A DNA stretch of 64,000 bases from Pocillopora verrucosa (Eukaryota > Cnidaria > Anthozoa > Scleractinia > Pocilloporidae): NCBI RefSeq assembly GCF_036669915.1, contig NC_089325.1:5254900-5318899 (forward strand). The letters run 5' to 3'. Below, piece by piece: positions 1 to 11,309 of the stretch; position 1 is the first letter of the stretch, and every line of letters starts with the position of its first letter. The notes under the pieces are model-generated. The model saw nothing but the letters and a program-made list of their open reading frames with translations, did not search any database and was not told where the DNA came from. The translations under genes were made by a program, and so were the position numbers.

Positions 1-299
1 GAGTAATCCTTTTTTTTTTTCTAACATCTGTATATATCATCTTTACACAATTACTTAACTTGATGAAGTTTTTCTCAACTTCAATATGTATTATGTCAGT
101 AAAACCTGCCTCATTTTTATACAGAGGAAAAAGCGAAAGCGGTGAGCATAATTTTTTCTTGCAAGCATACAGTCATGTAATTTGCTCTACACTCAGAACG
201 AAGTAAAGTTCATTTTTGGCAATTTTGATAGAATTGGCTGATTTAAGGGGTGTGTGATTTGTAGTCACCTGATTCACCTAGGGTATTATATGCTCATAG

Positions 300-402
300 G
301 ATGGAGGATTCCTGCCATATCAGTTTGGTGAGTGTGTATGGACTACACCTCACAACATGGATCATGGATATGTGCGTGATATTATAGCTGTTGGTTTGCA
401 TG
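300..402 (+). CDS. Candidate internal exon, unrecognised gene
   Basis: Open segment bounded by a good acceptor (ctcatag) and a consensus donor (gtaagt). It reads 34 codons and one base with no stop, including the stretch YVRDIIAVGLH. I do not recognise the family. It may belong with the open frames at about 746-927 and 1016-1128, but the splice phases I could derive do not join cleanly, so a shared gene is not established. It could be a remnant of a mobile element. Confidence 0.2.
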
Positions 403-745
403 GTAAGTAACTAACAGCAGCACAATATGTAACTATATTTTGTGAGAGGTTACCAATCTACAATCAGTAGTCATGCTTTTTACCTGTACTAATATCAATA
501 TTAGTACAATGTTGTGGTTACCTCTTCCAGGAGGGTCTTTGTTTCTTTTGTAATTGGTTTTAAAGTTCTGATTATTTTAGAGTGAAAGTGCTGTAACAAG
601 TAAGTTACTGAGGATAACTGATACCTTACCTGTAACACAGATAGGGGCTGTTATATTGTAGAAGTTGGTATTTTTGGGGTGTCTTTTGTTTTCATGAAAG
701 GAATACTGACCACTGATAAGCTATCACTGCTTTCAACATGGACAG

Positions 746-927
746 GAATCAAAAGACAAATATTATGGAAGAATAAAAGTATGGACACACTATGGTGTAC
801 ATGGCAGCAACATCCCATTAAAATCAAGTGTTGCGAGCATGAACCAGAAGCCAAAACATAGAGTATCTTTAAAGTCAATATGTCAGGCACTGCAGAGGCA
901 GTGGTCCCACCTGCTTCCAAGGTTTAT
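746..927 (+). CDS. Candidate exon, unrecognised gene
   Basis: A frame rich in charged residues stays open for about 70 codons (upstream limit is a TGA near 695) and ends at a consensus donor (gtaagt after position 927). It contains YYGRIKVWTHYGVHG and SICQALQRQWSHLLPRF. A possible acceptor is gacag just before 746. No domain was recognised and the junction to neighbouring segments is unproven. Confidence 0.2.
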
Positions 928-1015
928 GTAAGTATTCATTCAGTAATTTTTGTTTTATCTTATGCTCATGAATGTAATCTTTTTTTCTTAATTAGACAAG
1001 TTTTAAACTGGTTCC

Positions 1016-1128
1016 AATCTTCATTCTAAGAACAAATCCACAAAGCTGGATGACAGCCCAGTCTTCGGTGGAGGCTGCAAGCATGAAGTGCCACTGAAGT
1101 TTTTCAGCTTAAAGAGAGGAGAAGGGTA
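1016..1128 (+). CDS. Candidate exon, unrecognised gene
   Basis: Short open frame with a coding-like composition, containing LDDSPVFGGGCKHEVPLKFF. It runs into a possible donor (gtatgt) at the start of a 127-bp tandem repeat, so three copies of this donor-like context follow. No family recognised. Confidence 0.15.
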
Positions 1129-1494
1129 TGTATGGGCAAAAGAAAATTTATACTAAAACTACTATTTACATTATTGGTTGGCTATTGTTAAGGGATAGGT
1201 GAATAGGGTGCCTTGTAAGATGCATAAATTAAGAGACATGTTATAGAGAAGGGTATGTATGGGCAAAAGAAAATCTATACTAAAACTACTATTTACATTA
1301 TTGGTTGGCTATTGTTAAGGGATAGGCGAATAGGGTGCCTTGTAAGATGCATAAATTAAGAGACATGTTATAGAGAAGGGTATGTACGGTCAAAAGGAAA
1401 TCTATACTAAAACTACCATTTACATTATTGGTTGGCTATTGTTGAGGGATAGGTGAATAGAGTGCCTTGTAAGATGCATAAATTAAGAGACATA
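1121..1494. repeat. Tandem repeat, 127-bp unit, about 2.9 copies
   Basis: The unit starting gaagggtatgtatgg occurs at 1121, 1248 and 1375, exactly 127 bp apart, with only a few substitutions between copies. The third copy decays near 1494. Confidence 0.9.
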
Positions 1495-1972
1495 TTTCTT
1501 TTTGAGTAGCATATTTAGATGACTATAATGTTGGTTCCTAAGAAAAGAGTTTGTATATGTAAGTCATGTACAGCTGTATAACGGCACTCTGTTTTATATT
1601 AAACCAATTATATTAGGCTACTCAATGAAACTAGGGTACAAATAAATTACTGCATGGAAATTGTGACTAATGAGGATTATCATTTTATTAAACAGGATTG
1701 GAAATGCTGTGTATTTGCCAGTAAGAATGGATTAAAAATCATGTGCACAACAAAGCTATCAACATTCGCTTCTTCTATGTTATCGCATGTGTGCTGGATA
1801 CACATTTGAGAGTAGGATTTTTGGGCAGTTTTATTTTAATTAAGTTGTTGTCATGGTACTCTCAGCTGGCATTTTTGCTCTGAAAGATAAGGTAGAAATA
1901 TGATGCATTATTTTACAATTTGTAACACTTAACATGTGATGATATTCTCAAATCCAAATCCAAAACAGCCTA

Positions 1973-2183
1973 TTAACCCTTTAACTCAGAGATCAAATTT
2001 GTAATTCTCCTTACTGTCAACCATACAATTCTTACAATGTTAGATCAGAGAATTAAGAATTGGATCAACTAGTTATCCCAAAATTGGTATTTTTCTTTAT
2101 TCTCATCACTTCTCTGGTTGATATTGTATTGACATTGTCAGGAAAAATTCTGTCTTGGTCACTCATGGGAGTTAAAGGGTTAA
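1973..2183. mobile_element. Short TTAA-ended MITE-like repeat, copy 1
   Basis: About 210 bp with ends ttaaccctttaactc and ggagttaaagggttaa, which are inverted complements. Related copies lie at about 11940-12143, 12190-12372 (5'-truncated) and 24527-24746. No coding capacity seen. Confidence 0.6.
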
Positions 2184-2289
2184 ATAATTTCAATCTGCAT
2201 TGCTTGCTGTGTCCAAATAAATTCTGTACTAGGGATAAAGTTGTCTCCAATCCCACTGCCATGTCAAACAAGAATTTAATTAAGTTAAG

Positions 2290-2646
2290 CATAATACAGA
2301 ATATCCCTCCATAAATGATTTCTCAAACTTGTCTGGCTCAGAAAAACATGTACACTTCACTTATAAATCTAAATGAAGTACCTATTAACTGGGTAATATT
2401 CACAATACATCTATGACTTCAAAGCAGACAAAAACGAGAGAAAGGGAGGGGCTAAATCATTTCATTTATAATATCCCTCCAAATATGATTTCTCAAACTT
2501 GTCTGGCTCACTACAAACACATACACTTTACTTACAAATCCAGATGAAGTACCTATTTACAGGAGAATATTCACATTATAGCAAAAATAATACAAAATTG
2601 CAGTATCTATGGCTTCAAAGCAGACAAAAATGAGAGAAAGGAGGGG
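2290..2646. repeat. Tandemly duplicated 3' flank of receptor 1
   Basis: Two about 170-bp copies (from 2290 and from 2468) each contain tgatttctcaaacttgtctg and atgaagtacctatt. A related segment lies downstream of receptor C (50295-50430), so it is probably a shared 3' UTR or flanking segment of this receptor family. Confidence 0.6.
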
Positions 2647-4202
2647 TTAGACCATAAACCAAACCATCAAGATGGGAACTATGATTGTAGCAGAAACAGC
2701 CCCTGTGATGACCATATCATTTGTGTTACCTGTAATTACGAAAGAAGAAAAAGAAAATTTAAAGTAAACAATGAGAAGTACAAGTACACAAGCTGTATGA
2801 GATTCTAACTGCAGTGAAGCCTGCTGTCAGTCAAGACATTGAGTGGGATGAATTCATAGTTATATTATAATTATGTGACTTTTGTTGTCATTTTACATTT
2901 AGAACAAATTAAAGCAAGAAAAACTGTATAATGAACAGTGTGCTAATTTGTCTCACAAGAAAAGCTTTTTCAGCTAAGACACTTTCATTTGTTAATTATT
3001 ATTCTGCATGAGCATTTCCTCATCACATACACCTTTTTACCTGAAGAAACCCATTCTGTGGGGCCTGAGTCTGTCTCAACTGTTGTCACTTTTGTTGGCT
3101 CTGGCTTATCTGCAATGATGAAAAAGCAAGTTTGTGTCGTCACTTTTTCACATTAAGTTACAATGTAGCTGTTGGCCTTTTCAGTAAACAGATACCAAAA
3201 GTCAAGTTGGAAGTCAATGTGATTCTACCATATAAAAGTGTCCTAACCTAGGGCCATGAGGAGTATTTTTCACAACATAAATGCCTTATCCTATATTCTA
3301 ATTTTTTTCCTCATTATATATGAGCCACAATTTACTTGGTTGTAAAATCACATTTAAGTTGCACAATCACTAAATTTAACTCAGCCTTAATTTTTTACAC
3401 CACCATCAGGGCCACAGTCACTTAGCTTGCAGAAACCTTAGATACAATTTTGAAGTATTCAAGAAATAGCTACATGTAGACAATTATTATTCTGCTCCAG
3501 CATTTCCTCATTAGATACACCTTTTTACCTAGTGAAGAAACCTGCTCTGCAGGGCCTGAGTCTGTCTCAGTAGTTGTCATAGCTTCATGCAAGCAAAGAT
3601 GCTCTTTAGATATATACACTAGGCTTACTGAGATAGAAGCACATTCTAAGGAATTTTATTTAAAACAACAATGGAGGCAACCAGGATATTCTCTCCTCTA
3701 GGTGCTCCACATTTTCTTGTAAATTGGTTATGAGAATTTGGTGTTTCATCAAGGTAATATCTTGTACCTGATAATTTCAAGTATTCTCGCAACCCATTTT
3801 CTGGATAATGTATGCATGTTACAGGGGAGAAGTTGCATGTTAATTACTTCTGGGAGTTAAAAGGTTAAAGTAAGTGATCTGACTCTACCTTCAATGAAGA
3901 GCATGAAACTCTTTAAAGGTTGGCGTGTTGTACAGTTATGGTTAGTTCCTAAGCAGTATGGATATAACCTGTAAAAGCCCTCCATGGACTTGGTAATCTC
4001 TTTTAATGTTATATTTAGAGTTTTGTCTCCTGAATGTCTAAGACAATAGTTTTTCTTGCACCCAGGTACCTCATTGTAACAGGCACCACAACCATCTTCT
4101 CATTCTAGGAGCTTGATCAGGTGGGTAACAGGAGAGCCTTCACCAAGGTATACATAATTAGCTTTTTGATTGTTAAGTGATATGTTTACCATCATACGGG
4201 AA
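2647..4202 (-). pseudogene. Receptor 1: Ig-domain membrane receptor remnant
   Basis: Three minus-strand exons join in phase 1. An Ig-like exon (3889-4202) ends in FMLFIE. A Thr-rich stalk exon (3041-3109) reads KPEPTKVTTVETDSG. A final transmembrane exon (2647-2729) reads VITGAVSATIIVPILMVWF and stops after two more residues, so there is almost no cytoplasmic tail. The Ig exon is homologous in layout to the second Ig exon of receptors A, B and C, with a Thr/Asn-rich strand then GFYRLYPYC in place of GRYLCIKYS. It contains an in-frame TGA after HLIKLLE, and its best acceptor does not give the usual phase 1. A decayed second stalk copy lies near 3527-3585. No signal-peptide or first Ig exon was found upstream. 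Probably a broken copy; a sequencing error at the stop is the alternative. Confidence 0.55.
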
Positions 4203-5465
4203 CTGTTGAGAAAAGAAAAAGTATAACCAAATTAGATGTCATATTTGTCGTACACTTATACAATTCTTGAGACCTTGGGCAACTAAAAGATATATTGAAA
4301 CATATATTGCTATTTTAACCTCAGTACGTACCTGGACATAACCAAGAAGCTGCCTTAAATTTGTTAGAGAATGAGTTACTAACTTACTATTAGCTGTAGG
4401 TTAAGAACAGGGGTGGGAAATTTATTCTTTGACACCTTCAGTGGTCACCATGAGTTTATATTATTCAGTCAAAAGTCAAAAGTGATTCTCTCTGAAGGCC
4501 TTGTTTTTGCTGATAATGTCCTTGTGAATGCGTTGAACGACTGATGTTTAAGAGCCAAAAACATGCAAATCAGTTAATAGGTAAATTATAAACAGAAACA
4601 TATTTTTCACCTACCACTACAGTTCTCAACACTCAGGTTGACAGCTCGTACACATGTTGGTGTAGCTGTTAATTAAATGAAATATTGTGATTCCTAAGTC
4701 TTTTGCAGTAAAAAGTATTTGCACTTTTTTAATAAGTCGTAAAATCCGACTCTTTGGAGAGTCGTCATGATGTAAGCTTCTTTGAAAGATCCTGTGATTC
4801 CACTTTGAGCCTCTAGTCCTAAACCACAGGGTTGTGGCAATGAAATAGATTGTATACTGCCTATCAAAGTGTCATCCCTTCTGTGAAAGGATGGCACTAC
4901 TATGGGATGCATGGGTTTAACGCTGCAAACAAATGTGACGCGTTTCATTGCATATGCCCAATCGTGACTCTGAAAGTTCGATTAAGAGTCCTACAATCAC
5001 ATGATAGTAAATGTCAGCATGCGATTTTGATAGGACGAGGTCGTGGTGAGACCAAATTTGCATATTGATGTGCGCGAGTCAGCAAAATATCATGACCACG
5101 AGGTTCTCGTGGCTCACGCGAATTCAATTTTCTACCAGCATACTCAGACCAAAATTATTGAGGTTTTTTTTGTCTAAAGTGAACAAAAATGATTACCTTA
5201 ACGGAAAAATACCAATAGACTTTGTAAAATGATAAAAAGATCACGATCTATGTCGACATTTAAAAATATGAAACTTACGCATGGTCGCATTCCCGCCGCG
5301 CTCTAGTCTAATATTTTGATCCTTGACGCGAAAATGAAACTGAAACCCTTGAGTCGAACTAAAACCAAAATTTGTTGTTATTACACCTACCTCTGTCAAG
5401 AAATATTATGAAAAATTAGACAAGCAGACAAGACGTAATCTTCAGACTAAATTCCAAGACAGTAG
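4203..5465. other. No confident gene
   Basis: Noncoding as far as I can see. A minus-strand segment near 4627-4670 (TPTCVRAVNLSVENC, between possible splice sites) could be a further receptor exon, but nothing else supports it. Confidence 0.3.
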
Positions 5466-6296
5466 AGAGTTTAAGATACGGTCACTACGGACTACGGACT
5501 ACGGACTACGGACTACGGACTACGGTAATACACGGCGAGGACCTGGTTCGAGATTTACTGCGCATGCTCGATAGCACGTGGGTTTCGCAGTCCGTCATGT
5601 GGTTGCAGGCTACGGGGAGTAGTCGAGGAGATTCGCGTAGTGAGGACTACGTAAGTATTTTTTTGCCGATTTTTGACCAGTTTTGAGCTTTATTGTTGAG
5701 AAAATGTTAATTTTACTTTCAATTAACACAAAGCTTAACAAATCTAAGAGGAAAGTCATTTCTGAGAAAAATTATGAATTTTAAATTAAAATCTTAATTA
5801 AATCGAAATAGCGGCATGGGTATGCTAGTCGTTTTAGCAGTAAACAAAGTCCTTCTAAGCCACTGCAAACTGTTCCCTGTGGGCACTTGAAACTCGCCGG
5901 AATCCGCAATGCGTTCAATAACATCGGAATATCATCCTTGGCCACCCTGAAGTGAGCTTCGCACTCGCAAGAGTCGAACACATCCAAACAGAATGGATCA
6001 AAATTCCAGTACGGAAATGAAGGATTAACGGGTTGGTAATAATCGTAAAGAACAATAAACTCTTCATCATCCAGAAAACCATCCGCATAAGCGATTAAAA
6101 GGGCGTTTCTAGCATCTTCGAAGGACATTTTTTTTTCCAAGTGCAGCCGTAGTCCGTAGTCGTTGTCACGATCTTAACGTCAAACAACACTCCAATTTTC
6201 GCGCCCTTTTAGCGTAGTCGGCCCAGTCCACGCGTGGCTTGGATTCTCACGCCCAGACGTAGTCCGTAGTCCGTAGTGACCGTATCTTAAACTCCC
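5466..6296 (-). mobile_element. Truncated PIF/Harbinger-type DNA transposon
   Basis: About 831 bp with terminal inverted repeats that read gagtttaagatacggtcac at the left end and its complement at the right end. They continue into ggactac heptamers (about six copies at 5484-5525). A TAG triplet flanks both ends, a candidate 3-bp target duplication. Inside is one minus-strand ORF matching the start of HARBI1-like transposase-derived proteins. The nuclease part is absent, so this is a non-autonomous deletion derivative. Confidence 0.75.
5781..6140 (-). pseudogene. HARBI1-like transposase N-terminal fragment (119 codons)
   Basis: The ORF starts at MEKKMSFEDARNALL and includes FDPFCLDVFDSCECEAHFR and a helical stretch GLEGLCLLLKRLAYPCRY. 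That is the N-terminal helical region of Harbinger-derived nucleases as I know the family. It ends at a stop soon after FDLIKI, where full-length members continue into the DDE nuclease. No catalytic residues remain. It lies wholly between the terminal repeats of its element. Confidence 0.7.
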
Positions 6297-6349
6297 TAGT
6301 AACTCGGGGCAGTGATGTCACTAATGTGCGTGACGTTATGTGCTTTGAA

Positions 6350-6585
6350 TTACTGTGAGTATAGGAAAATCATGTATGTGAACTGCGGACTAAAGAAGTA
6401 AATATGAAAGCGATTATCGCAGTAACGAACACTACTTCAGCAGCGAAAAGAAGGCTTGAAAAAAATTCAGGCCTTTACAGGAGTTGAACTCGTGACCATT
6501 GCGATACCTGTGGAACGCTCTACCAAATAAGCTAACAAGCCAACTGGGAGCTGGTCACTACGTTGGCTCCAAATAAACCCGTAAA
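6350..6585 (-). mobile_element. tRNA-derived SINE
   Basis: On the minus strand a tRNA-like head has an A box (tagcttatttggtagagcg, 6516-6534) and a B box (ggtcacgagttcaactcc, 6480-6497). It is followed by a body with gcctgaatttttttcaagcc and a tail ctgctgaagtagtgttcgtt. A second, headless tail lies at 6595-6690 and another at about 29238-29330 on the plus strand. Confidence 0.75.
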
Positions 6586-6881
6586 GTGATGAATAAATGA
6601 CTGTGAATCTAGGAAAATCACATATGTGAACTGTGGAAAAAGAAGTGAACGTGAAAGCGACCATCACAGTAATGAACACTACTTTAGCAGTACAGCGCTT
6701 TGTGGTATAGTCTTTCTTTGAAGACTCAGGGGTCTAAAAAAAGATTCCAGTCTGACAAGGTTTGTTGAGACTGTGTACAACAGCTCCCAAACCTCGGGAA
6801 AAAAGCGGGATGGGTCCTTTACCTTCTGTTAAGAGTTCTTTAGAAGATCAGATGATATAAAAATGTCTGTTTATAATAATT

Positions 6882-7009
6882 GACTGGTTTGTCTTATAAA
6901 TTCTGTTGCGTGACGTTATGTCAAAGGGAGGGTCCCCTGAAACTAAAGTATAAAGTATAAGGGACTTTGACCTTATGTCACGCAACAGAATTTATAAGAC
7001 AAACCAGTC
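6882..7009. repeat. Perfect 33-bp inverted repeat (hairpin element)
   Basis: Arms 6882-6914 and 6977-7009 are exact inverted complements starting gactggtttgtcttataaat, with a 62-bp spacer whose edges also pair imperfectly (tatgtcaaaggg). Fold-back MITE-like element. Confidence 0.85.
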
Positions 7010-7522
7010 GGAAATTTTAACGCAAGCGTGATTTGGAGATTTTTTTGTCACGTGAGTCGTGATTTAAAATTTGATTTAAATAAACGTGATTCGTGAATGA
7101 AGAGATGAATCAAACGTGACTCGTGAACCATTTTGTTTTGCGCGATATATCTCACTCTATTTCGAAGAGCCAAACTCGGAGGATTAAGAACTTTAAAAAC
7201 AGGTATGAAAGAGTGAACATTTTAATTGGTGAATCTGGCTTTTATTTTTAATTCGAAACGTGATCATCTTGAATTTCACGTGAACGTGAAAGAATTTTGG
7301 ATATTATTTGTGGTGCGTGAAAAGGCCAAGAACTTTCTTTGCGTCACAATATAGTCTTACACATTCGCTATTGGGAAGACAAAGAGCGTATACTGTGTCC
7401 TTATTAGGACATATGTTAACGTTACAAGTTCGTGGTCGTTTCAAACCAAACCATTTCAAAATTTCTAAACCACAAGCACGGAGCGGGGGTTGGGGGGGGG
7501 GGGAGGGGGTCATTATATATCA
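7010..7522. other. No gene; G-rich tract
   Basis: Nothing coding seen. A G-tract of more than 15 bases with single interruptions lies at about 7488-7509. Confidence 0.5.
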
Positions 7523-7643
7523 TCATATTTTGTAAAACTGATGTTCAATGCTTCCTCCGTCCACGGTGAAGGGTGTGTTTTCTAGACGAGTACTGCTTGT
7601 AAGATCAATATTGCTCCCAATACTTGACATACAGGCTGAATAC
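7523..7643 (-). CDS. Orphan candidate 3' terminal exon
   Basis: Acceptor tttttcag is followed by one base and 40 codons ending in TGA. The reading includes MSSIGSNIDLTSSTRLENT and a C-terminal HQFYKI. It could be a cytoplasmic-tail exon of receptor A, whose transmembrane exon is otherwise missing. A weak hydrophobic segment (LRIICFTVIDMVVSVLLL, minus strand near 7790-7855) has no good splice sites. The assignment is uncertain. Confidence 0.25.
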
Positions 7644-9349
7644 CTGAAAAAGAATGAAACGTATGAGTGACTTTAATTAATTAAGGGAATCAAAACTAAC
7701 AAAAAGAAATTTTTTTCGTATTTCCTAATTTGTATAGCCTAGAGATTTCACCTCACACTATTTCAAAATATTAGCATTTTTCTTTCTTTCTTTTTTAATT
7801 CAGCAGCAATACACTCACAACCATATCAATAACAGTGAAGCAAATTATTCTCAGTCCTAGATATCCTACATTTTGACTCGCTTCTCCATCGCACTTCACT
7901 TTATTTGAAATTCAGCGCCTACATGGTGGCTAAGCGCTAACTTGTAAAATAAGGCCTGAACTGATATTCTCTTGCTGTGCATTTTACCAGCTGTTTCAGT
8001 CCTTTCCTGCCTTTACACACCTGAGCATACTGCAAACCGCTCTTGTAATTCCTTAATTACGACTTCATCCTATACAGCACTACTCTCGCCACATTATTCT
8101 ACGCAAGTACCACGCACCCACAGACGATCCTCTGTGCAACTCGGCACTACTTCTGTGCACTCAACGCCTAACATCTCCATCGGACTCTTTTCCCACAGCA
8201 ATCTAACACATTCGACAACTTAATTCCATTACTCACAATCTGATGTTACTCACAATCTGATGTTACTCTACAGCACTCTTCATCACTCACACACAGTTTA
8301 CACTTCATCCCCATCCAGATTAATTCATGCCATTCCACACCAAATAAAACCCTGTCTCACCAAAAACAAGCTAGTTTAATTGTATAATGCACTAGTGCAG
8401 ACTACAAAAAGTCAATCCCACCTGCGTCCACTGTGGCTGACGACTCTCCTAGTACTTTGCTCCTCTTTAACACCACCTAGAGTACACTATAAGCCACGTT
8501 AAGTCCCTCCACGCATGATACATGGCTCATGCTGCACTACGTACATTCCACTCCACATCGTTACAATCATTTTCAAATTTAATCCAACCACTCCATGCAA
8601 CTTCAGGCCTATACTTCTTACGAAGTCCTTGAACTTACCAGCCTGCGAGTAGGCCCTAGTTATTAGCGCTGCGGGACGCGCGTTTCTCTGCCCGCATAAA
8701 GATTGGAGACGAGTCGGGGAATGGTTTGCTGCGAGAGTCTGGATCGCCGTTTTGCGTAGCTCAAAGTCTCATAATTTCCCACGAGCTCGTGCCGAAGAGT
8801 TGATAATAAGGGCCTTCTCGACGACAATGCATTTACCGCTTTACAACACCACTCTACATTTAACCGTTCCCTTCTGTGCATACTTTATATTATGACTCTA
8901 TCTTTTCTTACTCTACTTTCCTATCGACTCATTTTCTGGACTCTTTTACTGGTAGGGCTTACAATCGATACTTACTGGAATAACTGCTTTTTGCCCTGGG
9001 AGCTGATGTTTCATCGTCAATTATTTCTACAGTTGGTCTCTCTAATAGAAGACATAAAAGAAGATGGCAAAGATTAATGACAAGTTGAAATCAGCACGCT
9101 GGAAATTTCCTAAGATAAACTGATTTTAAAACAGCGCATGGGTGAGAATTTTTTTTTCTTTTTCAGGCCCTACCAGCAAACTCAAAGGATTGCACCTGGA
9201 GCAGCTAAACTTATCACGGATTAAGTTGAGCAAGTAATTTCAAAAGAACAAATGAAAGAAAATTCATGGTCTTTCTTAAATTCAGCTCTGGTTAAAGATG
9301 GGCTGGCTGTAATGTCAGTAAATCATTCAAACATACTTGCTTACGTTAC
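7644..9349. other. Noncoding, left part of segmental duplication unit 1
   Basis: From about 8340 this matches 20665 onward (shared caagctag, gtgcagactaca and ctggatc contexts) and marks the left edge of the duplicated block. The stalk and transmembrane exons of receptor B lie outside that block. No supported exon here. Confidence 0.5.
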
Positions 9350-11309
9350 CTTGTACATTAAGATCGATTTCCTCGAATGTTGTATTGTAGAGCCCCGATG
9401 AATACTTTATACACAGGTATCGACCAGCATCTTGAAGGGTAACATTTCTTAGTTTGAAAGAAACGTAAGTTTCGTTCACTAAGAAGGAATCATCAGAACA
9501 GGGTGTAGGTTTTGGAGTAACATAATGAGAGCAACTGAATCTGTTATCTTCTCTGTTCATTCCAATAATGAAAATGCTTGTGTTATCTTTTTTGAGTGTG
9601 TACTTGATACGGTCAGCAGTTCGGTCGTGTTCCGATCTTGTAAACGATAGTTCAAAAGGTTCCATCATGTAGGCTGACTCTAAAAAAAATTAGAATATCA
9701 GAATTTTGAAGTCTACATTTCATTAGTTTTATAGGGTTAAGGATATCACTGAATTAATTTGCCTTACCTTTACGGACAATCGAGCTGCCATTTTGAACCA
9801 CGTACGAGAGTCCTGGTATGATAACAATCACAGAATCCTTGAGCGGCAGCTGACTCAAGCCAAGCTCAACATTCACTCCGTACATTCCCTGATCTTGGAT
9901 AGCAATGTTTTTCAGAATGAATGTTAATTTGTATTTTGAGTGGCTCCAATCCATTTTTCTATCAAATCCAGCAAGAAAGTTTCGCCATGTATAGATTTAT
10001 AAATGCCAAAGCTGATTTCGTAAACGTCTGGAGCACCAAATGGGCCAACTGGATTGCCTCCCAAATCGTTGAATGAGAAGCTCCAGCCCAGAGCGACGTC
10101 GTCATCTAGTTTGGCCTTTATTGTACGGTCTGGTATGTCCCCTGTGAAGCTTATACTACAAGCCACTATTAAAAATAAATATCAAGGAAATGAGAAAATA
10201 CAAAATCAAATGATTAATAATTAATTAATAGAACAATCAATTCAGGCGTAATTTTGTAAGTTATGAAAACTTTAATGCGACTCGTTTATCGCTGAGCAAT
10301 CATGACCTGTAAACGACTAGTTTAAATTGTCTTGGTTTTTCTTAAAACATATTTTTTCAACTCACTCTCTACTCAAATGGTCAACAATTTTATTGGCACC
10401 TTCTCTGATTTACAACTCGTGTCAATTACTCTTTTCCATAATCAACAGTTCTCTTTTTCCAACCCAGCACACCGATGTTAATGCTTTTCATTTACCAGAC
10501 GATCATCAAATTTCCGTGGTGATCCACTATGTCGCGAAATAGCACCATCATGTTAACGCATTATGCTTGGCCACCAAATCCTCTTTTCGATGCGATCAAG
10601 TTCATATCGACGGGTAACCGTTCTTTGCTTGTTTTTTTCTTTTTTCTTTTTCTTTTTTTTTTTTTTTTTCAAAAAATTTTGAATCCAGAAATCTGTTTCC
10701 ATCGATTGTTGAGGTTTTTTCTTCTCGAGAAATACGTCCTCCAATCTCATCACTACGTATGTTGTTGACAACATACGCTAAAATTGTCGGGTTTGGCGCC
10801 GCTAGAGACGTGAAACCCATCCGGCCACTCGTCGAATTCTTCAGAAAGTGTTTAACAATTTTCTCCTCGTCGTTTGCCTTGGTTCTGCTTCGCTTAATGC
10901 CTTTGAGCTGGGTTATTTTAGTCTCGTTCGCAGTCGTTTTACTTGTTGCTCGTATCATATATGATATTTCCGAGAAAAGCAGTAAGCTCTTGAAAATCAG
11001 TGGCTGTGGATGCCTTCAGAAATATCTTCTAACTCAGTAGCGAACGATGAGTCATTTCAAATAATTCTAACAATTGTGTGGTAAGTTTTCAACGCAGCGC
11101 TTCGAACCTCAACTTTGTTGTCGAAAGGCACGAACATATTCGGAGCATCACTTTCCGATCTCACTCTTTAATTTCAAAGCTTTATAGATTCTATTTTACT
11201 TACTAACGTTATCATCTCCTCGTACATGCTGCCAGCATTAAAACTTACCTTGAAGCAATGTCACCATGCAAAAACTGCCGAAGGGAACTTTGCGCAAACG
11301 TAAATCCAT
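9350..11309 (-). pseudogene. Receptor A: two-Ig receptor copy with frameshift
   Basis: Exons on the minus strand: signal peptide 11249-11309 (MDLRLRKVPFGSFCMVTLLQ), Ig1 9768-10165, Ig2 9350-9679. The splice sites match those of receptor B. Relative to B, Ig1 lacks 49 bp near 9960-9970, between FGIYKSIHGETF and the KMDWSHSKYKL strand. That shifts the frame into a stop after about 13 wrong codons. Ig2 (330 bp) is intact: MMEPFELSFTR, paired-cysteine region TPCSDDSF, and the Ig signature DAGRYLCIKYSSG. No stalk or transmembrane exon is seen next to it, because the duplicated block ends first. Most likely a pseudogene. A truncated secreted product is possible. Confidence 0.75.

Noticed and set aside
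3889-4202. Selenocysteine reading of the in-frame TGA
   Set aside because: No selenoprotein Ig receptors of this type are known to me and no SECIS-like element was recognised; decay is simpler.
4694-4948. Minus-strand frame with CGLGLEAQSGITGSF, faintly like a discoidin start
   Set aside because: Only a few residues match and the downstream pattern of an F5/8C domain is absent.
10553-10774. Lys-rich minus-strand frame with a poly-K run
   Set aside because: Produced by a poly-T tract at about 10640-10670; not coding.
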